From: Brevibacillus_H sp041920465
GTDB lineage: Bacteria > Bacillota > Bacilli > Brevibacillales > Brevibacillaceae
Assembly (NCBI GenBank): GCA_041920465.1
Contig: JBHGXW010000067.1
Span: 1 to 64,000 of the forward strand
Length of the DNA: 64,000 bases
Direction of reading: 5' to 3'
Shown piece after piece: positions 9,377 to 17,428 of the stretch. The notes beneath the pieces were generated by a model that was given only the letters and a program-made list of their open reading frames with translations, did no database searches and was not told where the DNA came from. The position numbers and the translations under genes were made by a program. The number at the start of each line of letters is the position of its first letter. Within the stretch, counting starts at the first letter, position 1.

Positions 9377-9409
9377 AGCCACCTTTCACCCTTATCGGGA
9401 AAGGTGGCT
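9377..9409 (+). terminator. Terminator after the unknown gene at 9000-9371
   Basis: A perfect 11-bp stem (arms AGCCACCTTTC at 9377-9387 and its complement at 9399-9409) begins 5 nt after the stop codon and is followed by ATTTTCG. Confidence 0.75.
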
Positions 9410-9424
9410 ATTTTCGTGGAATCA

Positions 9425-9634
9425 TTACCGTTTAACCTCTACCATGGAAGTGACATCTCTTAGCGCCACGCGGCGGAAAGAAGTCATTTCTGTATTTTCT
9501 TTTTGATAGGTTGTAATAAAGCAGATATAGCCTTTGCTTACATGCGACATGGTGCCTTTGATAGTGCTCCCATTGTACATTTTCACTTCAACCTTCTTGC
9601 CGATCAATTTCATTGCTTTGGAATCGAATCCCAT
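9425..9634 (-). CDS. Small protein with Sm/SH3-like barrel character, unknown function
   Basis: This is a 69-aa protein starting MGFDSKAMKLIGKKVEV. The pattern of short strands (KKVEVKMYNGSTIKGTMSHV, a middle strand YICFITTY, then RRVALRDVTSMVEV) resembles small beta-barrels of the Sm/LSM or DUF2642 kind, in which 'LIGKKVEV...IKGTM' is typical. The start is set by GGGGTG about 7 nt upstream; a longer frame up to 9733 has no good ribosome binding site. It lies between the unknown gene at 9000 and purA, close to the 42-bp dyad element. No specific family is claimed. Confidence 0.5.
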   Translation of the reverse strand: MGFDSKAMKLIGKKVEVKMYNGSTIKGTMSHVSKGYICFITTYQKENTEMTSFRRVALRDVTSMVEVKR

Positions 9635-9751
9635 TTTCCAACACCCCATTTGTTTTGATATGGGATACCATATGCCCAGAAGGTGATAAGTGGTGACTGT
9701 CCCCAAACAGCTTTCGCAAATTTTTTTCTCCACTGGCTGCGCAAATGAAAA

Positions 9752-9793
9752 GAAAGTTTAACCACTTTCATAATGTAAAGTGATTAAACTTTC
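9752..9793. repeat. 42-bp dyad element, copy 1
   Basis: The left arm GAAAGTTTAACCACTTT (9752-9768) and right arm (9777-9793) are complementary except at one position, separated by 8 bp. The first base outside each arm also pairs. The same 17-8-17 layout with nearly the same arms occurs at 29476-29517. It sits between purA and the Sm-like gene. It could be an operator, a small mobile element or a structured RNA. Confidence 0.75.
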
Positions 9794-9871
9794 TACCCTG
9801 AAAATAAGTGTGCCATTTTCATTCATCAGTGGTGCTGAAGAAATCGGCTTGAAAGTCTTATATAGTAAATT

Positions 9872-9895
9872 AAGACCGTCAGAATCGACGGCCTT
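9872..9895 (-). terminator. Terminator after purA
   Basis: On the minus strand, AAGGCCGTC and GACGGTCTT form a 9-bp stem with a 6-nt loop about 10 nt beyond the purA stop, followed by AATTTA. The stem is good and the tail is weak. Confidence 0.6.
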
Positions 9896-9905
9896 TTCTT
9901 TATCT

Positions 9906-11192
9906 TTACGCGTAAATACCTCTGACAACTACGGTTTGCTCACGGTCTGGTCCGACGGAGAAGATAGACAACGGAATACCGGTCAGTTGAGTAATTCGCT
10001 CAATGTAATGACGGGCATTCTCCGGCAGCTCATTAATATTGGTCACTCCAGTGATATCTTCCGTCCAGCCTGGCAGTTCTTCATAAACCGGCTCACATTT
10101 TGCCAGTACGCTCAAATTCGCAGGGAATTCTTCGATCACTTCTCCGTTGTATTTATACGCGGTACAAATGCGCAATTTCTCAATGCCTGTCAACGTATCC
10201 AGTTTGGTAATGGCCAGACCGGTAATACCGCTTACACGGCGGGCATGACGAACCACAACGCTGTCAAACCAGCCGATTCGACGAGGACGGCCTGTTGTCG
10301 TACCGTATTCAAAACCAACTTCACGGATATGGTTGCCAATCTCATCATGAAGCTCTGTCGGGAACGGACCGTCACCCACACGGGTTGTGTACGCTTTTGC
10401 CACCCCGATCACTTGATGAATTTTGGACGGGCCTACGCCGGAACCAATTGTTACACCGCCGGCAATCGGGTTGGAGGAAGTAACGTACGGATAGGTTCCT
10501 TGGTCAATATCGAGCATAACCCCTTGTGCACCTTCAAACAAGACACGGTTACCTTTGTCAATCATGTCGTTGAGCACCACAGATGTATCGGCTACATATG
10601 GACGAATAATTTCGGCATAGCCCAGATACTCATCCAAAATCTCTTTTAATTCGAATCCTGTTGTTTCGTACAGTTTTTCGAAGAGACGGTTTTTTTCCGC
10701 GAGATTGCGGGATAACTTACGTTCAAACTCTTCTGCATCCAACAAGTCAGCAATGCGGATACCGATTCGAGCTGCTTTGTCCATGTAAGCCGGACCAATT
10801 CCTTTGCGGGTGGTCCCGATTTTGTTTTCGCCTTTGCTGTCTTCTTCCACGCTGTCTAACTTAATATGGTAAGGCATGATTACATGCGCACGGTCGCTTA
10901 TTTTCAAATTCTTCGTAGAGAAGCCAAATCCGTGCAGGTACTCCAATTCGGCCACCAATGCTTTCGGATCAATCACCATACCGTTGCCAATCACGCACAC
11001 TTTATCCTTATAAAAGATCCCGGATGGAATCAAGTGGAGCTTATACTTATTGCCGTTAAAAATAATTGTGTGACCGGCGTTGTTACCTCCTTGATAACGA
11101 GCCACAACTTCGGCAGTTTCCGCTAAGTAATCCGTAATTTTTCCTTTACCTTCATCGCCCCATTGGGTTCCGACGACAACAACGGTTGACAT
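9906..11192 (-). CDS. purA: Adenylosuccinate synthetase
   Basis: This 428-aa enzyme catalyses the GTP-dependent joining of IMP and aspartate, the first committed step to AMP. The hallmark N-terminal motif GTQWGDEGKGK is present, as are the NNAGHT motif, the substrate-binding region around GTTRKGIGPAY, and the C-terminal TKLDTLTG GTP-binding segment. Length is normal. It is monocistronic, with a strong promoter, PurBox-like sequences upstream and a terminator downstream. Confidence 0.97.
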   Translation of the reverse strand: MSTVVVVGTQWGDEGKGKITDYLAETAEVVARYQGGNNAGHTIIFNGNKYKLHLIPSGIFYKDKVCVIGNGMVIDPKALVAELEYLHGFGFSTKNLKISDRAHVIMPYHIKLDSVEEDSKGENKIGTTRKGIGPAYMDKAARIGIRIADLLDAEEFERKLSRNLAEKNRLFEKLYETTGFELKEILDEYLGYAEIIRPYVADTSVVLNDMIDKGNRVLFEGAQGVMLDIDQGTYPYVTSSNPIAGGVTIGSGVGPSKIHQVIGVAKAYTTRVGDGPFPTELHDEIGNHIREVGFEYGTTTGRPRRIGWFDSVVVRHARRVSGITGLAITKLDTLTGIEKLRICTAYKYNGEVIEEFPANLSVLAKCEPVYEELPGWTEDITGVTNINELPENARHYIERITQLTGIPLSIFSVGPDREQTVVVRGIYA

Positions 11193-11242
11193 CGAAAAAC
11201 ACCTCCTGATTATTCATTTCCTATACGGGCACAAACAATGTT

Positions 11243-11271
11243 AGTTTACTAAAGTAAAGCGCGTATGTCAA
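11243..11271 (-). promoter_or_regulatory. Sigma-A promoter of purA
   Basis: On the minus strand a perfect -35 TTGACA (11266-11271) and a -10 TAAACT (11243-11248) are separated by exactly 17 bp, about 50 nt ahead of the purA start. Confidence 0.75.
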
Positions 11272-11274
11272 CGT

Positions 11275-11318
11275 AAACACGAACAATTCAAAAAATAAAC
11301 TCTTAATATGTTCGGAAG
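11275..11318. promoter_or_regulatory. Paired PurBox-like operator upstream of purA
   Basis: Two inverted sequences AAACACGAACAATT (11275-11288) and AATATGTTCGGAA (11305-11317) have the core GAAC/GTTC of Bacillus PurR PurBoxes, with 25 bp between the cores, close to the known geometry. They sit immediately upstream of the purA -35 box. PurR repression of purA is inferred from this. Confidence 0.6.
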
Positions 11319-11361
11319 TTGCCTAGCGTCGGGCGAGTCCACTCCCTTATCAATTCCAGAC

Positions 11362-11392
11362 AAAAAAAGATGCGGCAGTTCTTATCCTGCCA
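11362..11392 (-). terminator. Terminator of the rpsF-to-dnaB gene group
   Basis: An 8-bp hairpin with GGCAG/CTGCC core overlaps the dnaB stop codon and is followed on the minus strand by a run of seven T. Confidence 0.75.
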
Positions 11393-12731
11393 CATCTCGA
11401 TAACGATGATCCAAGCTCACAAATTTATTATATTCTTTCAAAAACGCCAGCTCTACGGTTCCGGTTGGGCCGTTCCGCTGTTTCGCGATGATCACTTCAA
11501 TGATGTTTTTGTTCTCCGTTTCTTTGTCATAATAGTCATCACGGTACAGGAACGCCACGATATCGGCATCCTGCTCGATTGAACCGGACTCCCGGATGTC
11601 TGACATCATCGGACGTTTATCTTGTCTTTGTTCTACTGAACGGCTCAACTGTGACAAGGCAATAACCGGAACATTCAATTCGCGGGCAATTCCTTTCAGC
11701 GTCCGGGAAATCTCGGAGACTTCCTGCTGTCTGTTATCCCCTTTGCCACGGCCATGAATCAACTGCAAGTAGTCGATCAGAATCATGCCAAGCCCACGCT
11801 CTTGCTGCAGCCTTCTGCATTTGGCCCGGATATCCTGTACAGTTATCCCGGGCGTGTCATCGATATAAATGGGTGCCTTGGCCAATGTACCAATTGCCAT
11901 CGTCAGCTTCTGCCAGTCGTCTTCCTCCAACCAGCCTGTCCGCATCCGCGAAGCATCCAGGTTTCCTTCCGCACAAATCATCCGCTGCACTAACTGGGAA
12001 GCTGCCATCTCTAACGAAAAAATAGCCACTGTTTCGCCAGCCCGCGCGGCAACATTCTGGGCCACATTCAAGGCAAAAGCGGTTTTCCCCACCGAAGGAC
12101 GGGCTGCCAGGATAATTAAATCAGACCGTTGAAAACCGGACGTCATTTTATCGAGATCAGGATAGCCTGACGGGATACCCGTAACATCTCCCCGACGTTG
12201 ACTCAAAAACTCGATGCGGTCATAAGTCTCCATCAATATATCCCGGATGGGAGTGAACCCGCCGCTGTTGCGGTTTTGGGCAATCTCTAAGATATATTTT
12301 TCTGCATCCGCAATAATTTCACCAACATCATCTTCCCGTGAATACCCGTCGTTAGCAATTTTGGTCGCGGTCAGAATTAACCGCCTGAGCAGCGCCTTCT
12401 CTTCGACAATACGGGCATAGTACTCGATGTTTGCTGCGGTCGGAACCGAACTGGCCAAATCGGTCAGATAAGCGACACCGCCTACTTCCTCCAGTAATTT
12501 GCGGTCCTGCAGCTCTGCCGTAACGGTGACAAGATCGACAGGCTCCCCTTTTTCGTAGAGGTCGATCATCACTTTGAAGATACGTTGGTGTGCTGTCTTA
12601 TAAAAATTTTCTGGTCTCAGGATTTCAATTGAGGTAATCAGAGCTTCCTTGGCAAGGAACACCGCACCAAGAACAGATTGTTCGGCTTCAATATTTTGTG
12701 GCGGCACACGATCCATAAATAGGTCGCTCAC
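11382..12731 (-). CDS. dnaB: Replicative DNA helicase DnaB (DnaC in Bacillus subtilis)
   Basis: A 449-aa hexameric helicase that unwinds DNA at the fork. The N-terminal domain (about 1-105, QNIEAEQSVLGAVF) interacts with primase. The RecA-like C-terminal domain has Walker A ARPSVGKTAFALN, Walker B MILIDYLQLI and the R-rich HGRGKGDNRQQEVSEISR loop. It starts with GTG at 12731 after an AGGG site. It follows rplI in the same orientation with a 41-bp gap, the usual Bacillales order. Confidence 0.95.
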   Translation of the reverse strand: MSDLFMDRVPPQNIEAEQSVLGAVFLAKEALITSIEILRPENFYKTAHQRIFKVMIDLYEKGEPVDLVTVTAELQDRKLLEEVGGVAYLTDLASSVPTAANIEYYARIVEEKALLRRLILTATKIANDGYSREDDVGEIIADAEKYILEIAQNRNSGGFTPIRDILMETYDRIEFLSQRRGDVTGIPSGYPDLDKMTSGFQRSDLIILAARPSVGKTAFALNVAQNVAARAGETVAIFSLEMAASQLVQRMICAEGNLDASRMRTGWLEEDDWQKLTMAIGTLAKAPIYIDDTPGITVQDIRAKCRRLQQERGLGMILIDYLQLIHGRGKGDNRQQEVSEISRTLKGIARELNVPVIALSQLSRSVEQRQDKRPMMSDIRESGSIEQDADIVAFLYRDDYYDKETENKNIIEVIIAKQRNGPTGTVELAFLKEYNKFVSLDHRYRDVAG

Positions 12732-12772
12732 GTTTTATCCCTCACTTACTGCCTGTTTCTCTTCAAATAAGA

Positions 12773-13216
12773 TTATTCCTCTACCACATGCACTTTCAAA
12801 GTGGCTGTTACTTCATTGTGAAGCTTTGCTTTTACTTGTGTAACACCCAACGAGCGGATGGCTTCCATCTCCAATTTGCGCTTATCCAGCTTGATGCCGA
12901 ACTGGGATTCGAGCGCTTCCACCACTTGCTTGCTGGAGATTGCTCCGAACAAACGGCCGCCTTGACCAGCCTTGCCAGTCAATTTTACCGTGATTTCGTT
13001 AAGCTTCTTGGACAGCTCTTCCGCTTCCAACTTTTCTTGCTCTTTGCGCTTCTCCAGGCTGCGTTGTTGAGCTTCATGTGTTTTGAGATTGCCTTCTGTC
13101 GCTTCTTTCACCAGCCCTTTTGGCAGCAAATAGTTACGTACATATCCCTCTGAAAGGTCTTTGATTTCCCCTTTTTTTCCCTGGCCTTTTACGTCTTTCA
13201 AAAAAATCACACGCAT
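12773..13216 (-). CDS. rplI: 50S ribosomal protein bL9
   Basis: A 147-aa ribosomal protein. The N-terminal domain MRVIFLKDVKGQGKKGEIKD with the conserved GYVRNYLLPKG motif binds 23S rRNA. A long lysine/glutamate-rich linker helix (about 45-75) leads to the C-terminal domain. A strong GAGGGGG ribosome binding site precedes the ATG. It lies between gdpP and dnaB. Confidence 0.97.
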   Translation of the reverse strand: MRVIFLKDVKGQGKKGEIKDLSEGYVRNYLLPKGLVKEATEGNLKTHEAQQRSLEKRKEQEKLEAEELSKKLNEITVKLTGKAGQGGRLFGAISSKQVVEALESQFGIKLDKRKLEMEAIRSLGVTQVKAKLHNEVTATLKVHVVEE

Positions 13217-13231
13217 CTTAACTTCCCCCTC

Positions 13232-15172
13232 TTAAGACAAACTATCAAGTACCCCTTTGAGGCGTTTTACGGCTTCTTGGATCGAGACGTCTGTTAATTG
13301 ACAAGCCGCTCCTGTCAAATGGCCGCCTCCGCCTAATTGTTCCATGATAGATTGTACATTGATATCTCCTAAGGAACGGGCACTGATTAAAATGGTATCA
13401 TCCGCCCGTCTCGCAATAACGAATGAAGCTTGTACCCCAGACAAAGTCAAAAGGAGCTCCGCTGCTTGCGCTACCTCGACCTGGGTATAGGATTCATCCT
13501 GATTGCCAATCGAAATCGCCAGGTTACCCCGGTACACCTCGGTATTCATCACAATTCGCGCACGCTTCACGAATTGCTGCAGATCTTCTTTCAGGAAACG
13601 TTGCACCATGGCCGTATCCGCACCATTGCGGCGCAAGAAAGAGGCTGCTTCAAATGTACGGGAACCGGTTCGAAAGGCAAAACTCTTGGTGTCCACCACG
13701 ATCCCAGACAATAATGCGGTCGCAATCAAGCTGTCAATGTTTATCCGGTCGCTCTGATATTGCAAAAGCTCCGTCACCAGCTCTGCAGTGGAAGAAGCAT
13801 ATGGTTCCAAATAAATCAATACCGGATCATTCACAAATTCTTCTGCCCGGCGATGGTGGTCAATGACGACAATCCGGTTGGTTTCCTGCAGCAATCGCGG
13901 CTCAATGACAAGTGACGGACGGTGAGTATCGACAATCACCAAAAGAGTACGTCCGGAGATAAGGTGAAGTGCTTGCTCCGGCGTTACGAAAGATTCCGAA
14001 AGCGTTTCATGTTCCTCCACTTCCTTCATCAGCCGCTCAATAGAAGAATTCACTTCATCGAGGACGATATAGCCCACTTTGTTGTGAACCTGGACAGCTT
14101 TCAATACTCCAAATGACGCACCGATGGAATCCATATCCGGATTCTTATGCCCCATGATGATGACATGATCTGCTTCAGTAATCAAATCACGCAGGGCATG
14201 GGCAATGACGCGTGCCCGAACGCGTGTCCGTTTCTCCACCGCATTCGATTTACCGCCATAAAAGGAAAGCTTGTTGCCTACCTTGACAGCAGCCTGGTCA
14301 CCGCCGCGGCCAAGCGCAATGTCCAAACTGGATTGAGCAATATGCCCCAATTCAATATAAGAAGAGACACCGGCGGCAACCCCGATACTGAGTGTAATCG
14401 GAATCTTGTTATCCGCCGTCATTTCCCGTACGACATCGAGAATGTCAAAACGGCTCTCCTCCAGTTTCTCCAGCGTTTGTCGATCAAACAACGCCAGGAA
14501 CTTATCAGCCGTAAAACGTCGCAAATATATTCCATGTTTGCTGGCCCAATCGTTAATAACTCCTGCCACACTTGTAGAAAGCAGGGTTCGGCTCTGATCA
14601 TCCATAACTTGGCCCAGTTCATCCAGATTGTCGAGATGAATGATAGCCAGCACCGATTTTTCGTGATTATAGCGCAACAACAGCTCTTTATATTCACTAA
14701 TATCCTTGAAATAAAGCAGCCGTTCCTCCGGTCGCACCAGAACTTCATAAATTCTTTCGTTGTAAGCTACCTCAATCCGTTTTTGATCAGCTTTCAGCTC
14801 GAGACCTGGGAAAACATCAGCCAGATTTTTGCTGATCAGGCTCTCTTCACCCGTAATCTCCAGCATGTATGGATTGGTCCACTCGATTTCCTTATCCTCA
14901 TTGAATAGCAATATACCAATAGGCATCTCTTGAATTACGCTTTCGCCGGCTTTTTTTACCCGGTGACTGATGGTGGCCAGGTACAAGCGAAGTTCCCGCT
15001 GAAAAGCCCGCTCCATTTGAACCGTGTAAAAGACTAAGCCGATTACGCAAACAATGCCGAGTGCTCCATACATCCAATGGTAAATGGTTAAAATTGCCAA
15101 CAGCATCAAGCTGAAGCTGAGAGCTAAGACCATGTGCAGCCCATACCAACGTTTTAAAAGGAACTTGGGCAT
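13232..15172 (-). CDS. gdpP: GdpP cyclic-di-AMP phosphodiesterase
   Basis: This is a 646-aa membrane protein. Two transmembrane helices (about 12-55) precede a PAS domain (about 85-150), a degenerate GGDEF domain (about 170-300) and a DHH-DHHA1 phosphoesterase. DHH motifs: HKNPDMDSIGA, VDTHRP, DHHRR; the DHHA1 GGGGH motif lies near the C-terminus. Homologues hydrolyse c-di-AMP to pApA and so govern potassium and wall homeostasis. It stands between yybS and rplI, its usual position in Bacillales. Confidence 0.95.
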   Translation of the reverse strand: MPKFLLKRWYGLHMVLALSFSLMLLAILTIYHWMYGALGIVCVIGLVFYTVQMERAFQRELRLYLATISHRVKKAGESVIQEMPIGILLFNEDKEIEWTNPYMLEITGEESLISKNLADVFPGLELKADQKRIEVAYNERIYEVLVRPEERLLYFKDISEYKELLLRYNHEKSVLAIIHLDNLDELGQVMDDQSRTLLSTSVAGVINDWASKHGIYLRRFTADKFLALFDRQTLEKLEESRFDILDVVREMTADNKIPITLSIGVAAGVSSYIELGHIAQSSLDIALGRGGDQAAVKVGNKLSFYGGKSNAVEKRTRVRARVIAHALRDLITEADHVIIMGHKNPDMDSIGASFGVLKAVQVHNKVGYIVLDEVNSSIERLMKEVEEHETLSESFVTPEQALHLISGRTLLVIVDTHRPSLVIEPRLLQETNRIVVIDHHRRAEEFVNDPVLIYLEPYASSTAELVTELLQYQSDRINIDSLIATALLSGIVVDTKSFAFRTGSRTFEAASFLRRNGADTAMVQRFLKEDLQQFVKRARIVMNTEVYRGNLAISIGNQDESYTQVEVAQAAELLLTLSGVQASFVIARRADDTILISARSLGDINVQSIMEQLGGGGHLTGAACQLTDVSIQEAVKRLKGVLDSLS

Positions 15173-15188
15173 TTCCTCAGCTCCTCTT

Positions 15189-16124
15189 TTACATTCTTCT
15201 TTCTAATCGTTTACGCAAACCAATGCCTAAATCAAATATACCTAGTAAGCTTAGTATATTAGTTAGGAGAGGAAAAATAAATAGAGATACAATAAGTATC
15301 GGTGTAATTTTTTTCCATCCCTTTAAGTGGAAGAAAAACAAACAAAGGCTTACTCCCTGAATGGTAAAAAGCAAATCCAAAATCACTTTCAAATTCAAGA
15401 TGGCGCTTCCGAAGAAAGTATCAGCCACCGACTTATAGACAAACAGCAGCAAGATCAAGGTAAGAAAGTAATAATAAATCAGCGAACGGGGAAAACTCCA
15501 CTCTCGCATGGGTTTCAAAGCCGGAATGGGCACCCCTAACCGATTGGCTATCAGGCGTGAGATCCAATGATTGAATCCGCTCATGATCATACTGGACATG
15601 ATAATCATCGCCGGGAACAAAGAGACTAACATCTTGCTGTATTGAGCCATCTGCTCTTTAAACTGCGCTTCCGTCATCCCAGCCGGCAAAAATGGAAATT
15701 TGGTGTTCATCATAGCCTGGCTTGCTTTATGAAACTCGCCGACGATATCGACTCCCATCACATAGATGGTGATGATTAGACTTACGATCAGGGACAAAAT
15801 CCAGACTCCTGCCCCTCCAAGGATTGCAGGAAATGCCGTTCTCGTCTTTTGATACAAAAATCCCATCACAAATCCCATCAATCCCAGCATAATGGCCGGA
15901 AGAACTCCCGCAAGTCCGGTAATCAGAAGACCCAGAAATCCATAGGTCACGATAATAAAAATCATGTCCCGAACAGAACGTTGGCGTGCGAGCAAAATGA
16001 ACGGCACGGGAATAACGATGAAAACGACCGCCCCTAAAAACGTGTAGGTAGCAAGCAGTAACAGCACTGCCGAGATCCCCAAGAGGATCGCGTTTTCTGC
16101 TAATTGTCTTGTCCGATTGGGCAT
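15189..16124 (-). CDS. yybS: YybS family membrane protein (DUF2232)
   Basis: A 311-aa integral membrane protein with about eight hydrophobic helices and the DUF2232 character. The start MPNRTRQLAENAILLG is chosen because GAGAGGGG lies 9 nt upstream; the longer frame adds an implausible leader. It is directly upstream of gdpP (16-bp gap), the conserved Bacillales arrangement. DUF2232 proteins are thought to be transporter-like. The substrate is unknown. Confidence 0.85.
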   Translation of the reverse strand: MPNRTRQLAENAILLGISAVLLLLATYTFLGAVVFIVIPVPFILLARQRSVRDMIFIIVTYGFLGLLITGLAGVLPAIMLGLMGFVMGFLYQKTRTAFPAILGGAGVWILSLIVSLIITIYVMGVDIVGEFHKASQAMMNTKFPFLPAGMTEAQFKEQMAQYSKMLVSLFPAMIIMSSMIMSGFNHWISRLIANRLGVPIPALKPMREWSFPRSLIYYYFLTLILLLFVYKSVADTFFGSAILNLKVILDLLFTIQGVSLCLFFFHLKGWKKITPILIVSLFIFPLLTNILSLLGIFDLGIGLRKRLERRM

Positions 16125-16224
16125 TTGAACGTACCCCTCTCGTGCAGGAATAAGTTTATATGTCTTTATGTAGGAAAAAAGAGGGTCACGCAGATGTGCC
16201 CCCCTTTTATACACAGTTCAAACA

Positions 16225-16455
16225 TTATTCAGCAGTATATGGTAACAATGCTACTTGACGAGCACGTTTGATCGCGATTGTCAACATGCGTTGATACTTC
16301 GCGGAAGTACCAGTCACACGACGAGGTAAAATTTTACCGCGCTCACTGATAAACTTCTTCAAAAGATCTGTATCTTTGTAATCAATTTTCTTGATTTTGT
16401 TTACTGTGAAGAAGCAAACTTTACGACGCTTGTTAGGACGTCCTTTGCGTGACAT
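16225..16455 (-). CDS. rpsR: 30S ribosomal protein bS18
   Basis: This 76-aa protein ends with the typical bS18 core: LLKKFISERGKILPRRVTGT followed by KYQRMLTIAIKRARQVALLPY. It binds bS6 and 16S rRNA in the 30S platform. The N-terminal VCFF motif is present. It is the last gene of rpsF-ssb-rpsR, with GGAGGG upstream of the ATG. Confidence 0.97.
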   Translation of the reverse strand: MSRKGRPNKRRKVCFFTVNKIKKIDYKDTDLLKKFISERGKILPRRVTGTSAKYQRMLTIAIKRARQVALLPYTAE

Positions 16456-16519
16456 GGAAAGTCCCTCCTTTTCTTAAGGAATGTGATCATTTCATATGAC
16501 TTCGAGTAACATGACTTCG

Positions 16520-16972
16520 TTAGAATGGCAGGTCGTCGTCAGAAATGTTGATCGGTCTGCCTGCATCAGCGAAGGGATCATTAAACGGATCAAAATCATT
16601 TCCTTTGGCAGCCGGCTTCGATCCGCCAAATCCGGGATCATAACCGCTTCCTTCTTCTCTGGAGCCCAAGAACTGTACATTATCCGCAACAACCTCTGTT
16701 ACGTAAACCTTTTTGCCCTCTTTATTATCATAGGATCTGGATTGTAAACGACCCTCAACTGCTGCTTGTCTACCTTTACGGAGATAGTTGGCGCACAAGT
16801 CGGCTAATTTACTCCAAGCCACGATGTTAATAAAGTCAGCTTCACGCTCGCCAGTTGGACTGGTGCGGGCGCGGTTAACTGCCAGAGTAAAAGTTGTCAC
16901 AGCGGTACCGTTAGGTGTATAACGCAGTTCTGGATCCCTCGTAAGTCTGCCAATAAGAATGACTCGATTCAT
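16520..16972 (-). CDS. ssb: Single-stranded DNA-binding protein
   Basis: A 150-aa SSB. An OB-fold (about 1-110, MNRVILIGRLTRDPELRY) is followed by a glycine/acid-rich flexible tail ending in DDDLPF, the tip that recruits replication and repair proteins. The start MNRVILIG is preferred by conservation and by GGGGG 8-9 nt upstream over an in-frame ATG two codons earlier. It sits between rpsF and rpsR. Confidence 0.96.
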   Translation of the reverse strand: MNRVILIGRLTRDPELRYTPNGTAVTTFTLAVNRARTSPTGEREADFINIVAWSKLADLCANYLRKGRQAAVEGRLQSRSYDNKEGKKVYVTEVVADNVQFLGSREEGSGYDPGFGGSKPAAKGNDFDPFNDPFADAGRPINISDDDLPF

Positions 16973-16996
16973 GAACATAACCCCCGCAGACGACAA

Positions 16997-17284
16997 TTAC
17001 TGATCTTCTCTTACGAAGAGGAAGCGAATAACGTCGTCGTTAATTTTCATCAGACGCTCAGCTTCAGCAACTGCATCAGCATTCGCTTTGAAGTTCATCA
17101 AAACATAGAAACCATCACGGAACTTTTTAATTTCGTACGCAAGACGACGTTTTCCCAACTCTTGAAGTTTGGTTACTTCTCCACCAAAGCTAGTAACGAC
17201 TTCGCTGTAACGAGCTACATTCGCTTTCACTTTCTCTTCTTCAAGGTCTGGACGTAATACGTACATTACTTCGTATTGACGCAT
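16997..17284 (-). CDS. rpsF: 30S ribosomal protein bS6
   Basis: This 95-aa protein begins MRQYEVMYVLRPDLEEE, the typical bS6 start, with a near-perfect AAAGGAGGTG site upstream. The KLQELGKRRLAYEI segment and the C-terminal DDVIRFLFVR strand are conserved. It forms the S6:S18 heterodimer. It is the first gene of rpsF-ssb-rpsR and has its own promoter at 17392-17420. Confidence 0.97.
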   Translation of the reverse strand: MRQYEVMYVLRPDLEEEKVKANVARYSEVVTSFGGEVTKLQELGKRRLAYEIKKFRDGFYVLMNFKANADAVAEAERLMKINDDVIRFLFVREDQ

Positions 17285-17391
17285 ACCTTTTTCACCTCCT
17301 TTTGGACTAAACGGCCCTTCATGGGCAAGGAGCGAGTGCCAAATTGAAACGCATAGCATGGATGCACCCAATAAAATACTCGCATTTTTGC

Positions 17392-17420
17392 ATTATATCA
17401 AATTACACTTTGCTAAGCAA
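17392..17420 (-). promoter_or_regulatory. Sigma-A promoter of rpsF-ssb-rpsR
   Basis: On the minus strand a -35 TTGCTT (17415-17420) and a perfect -10 TATAAT (17392-17397) are 17 bp apart. They give an about 100-nt leader ahead of rpsF, which contains a pairing GCGAGT...ACTCGC enclosing an internal hairpin; such leaders in Firmicutes can bind S6:S18. Confidence 0.7.
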
Positions 17421-17428
17421 GGTGGGAA

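Noticed and set aside
14147..14908. 253-codon plus-strand frame opposite gdpP
   Set aside because: It lies wholly antisense to the well-supported gdpP gene and reads as a shadow frame.
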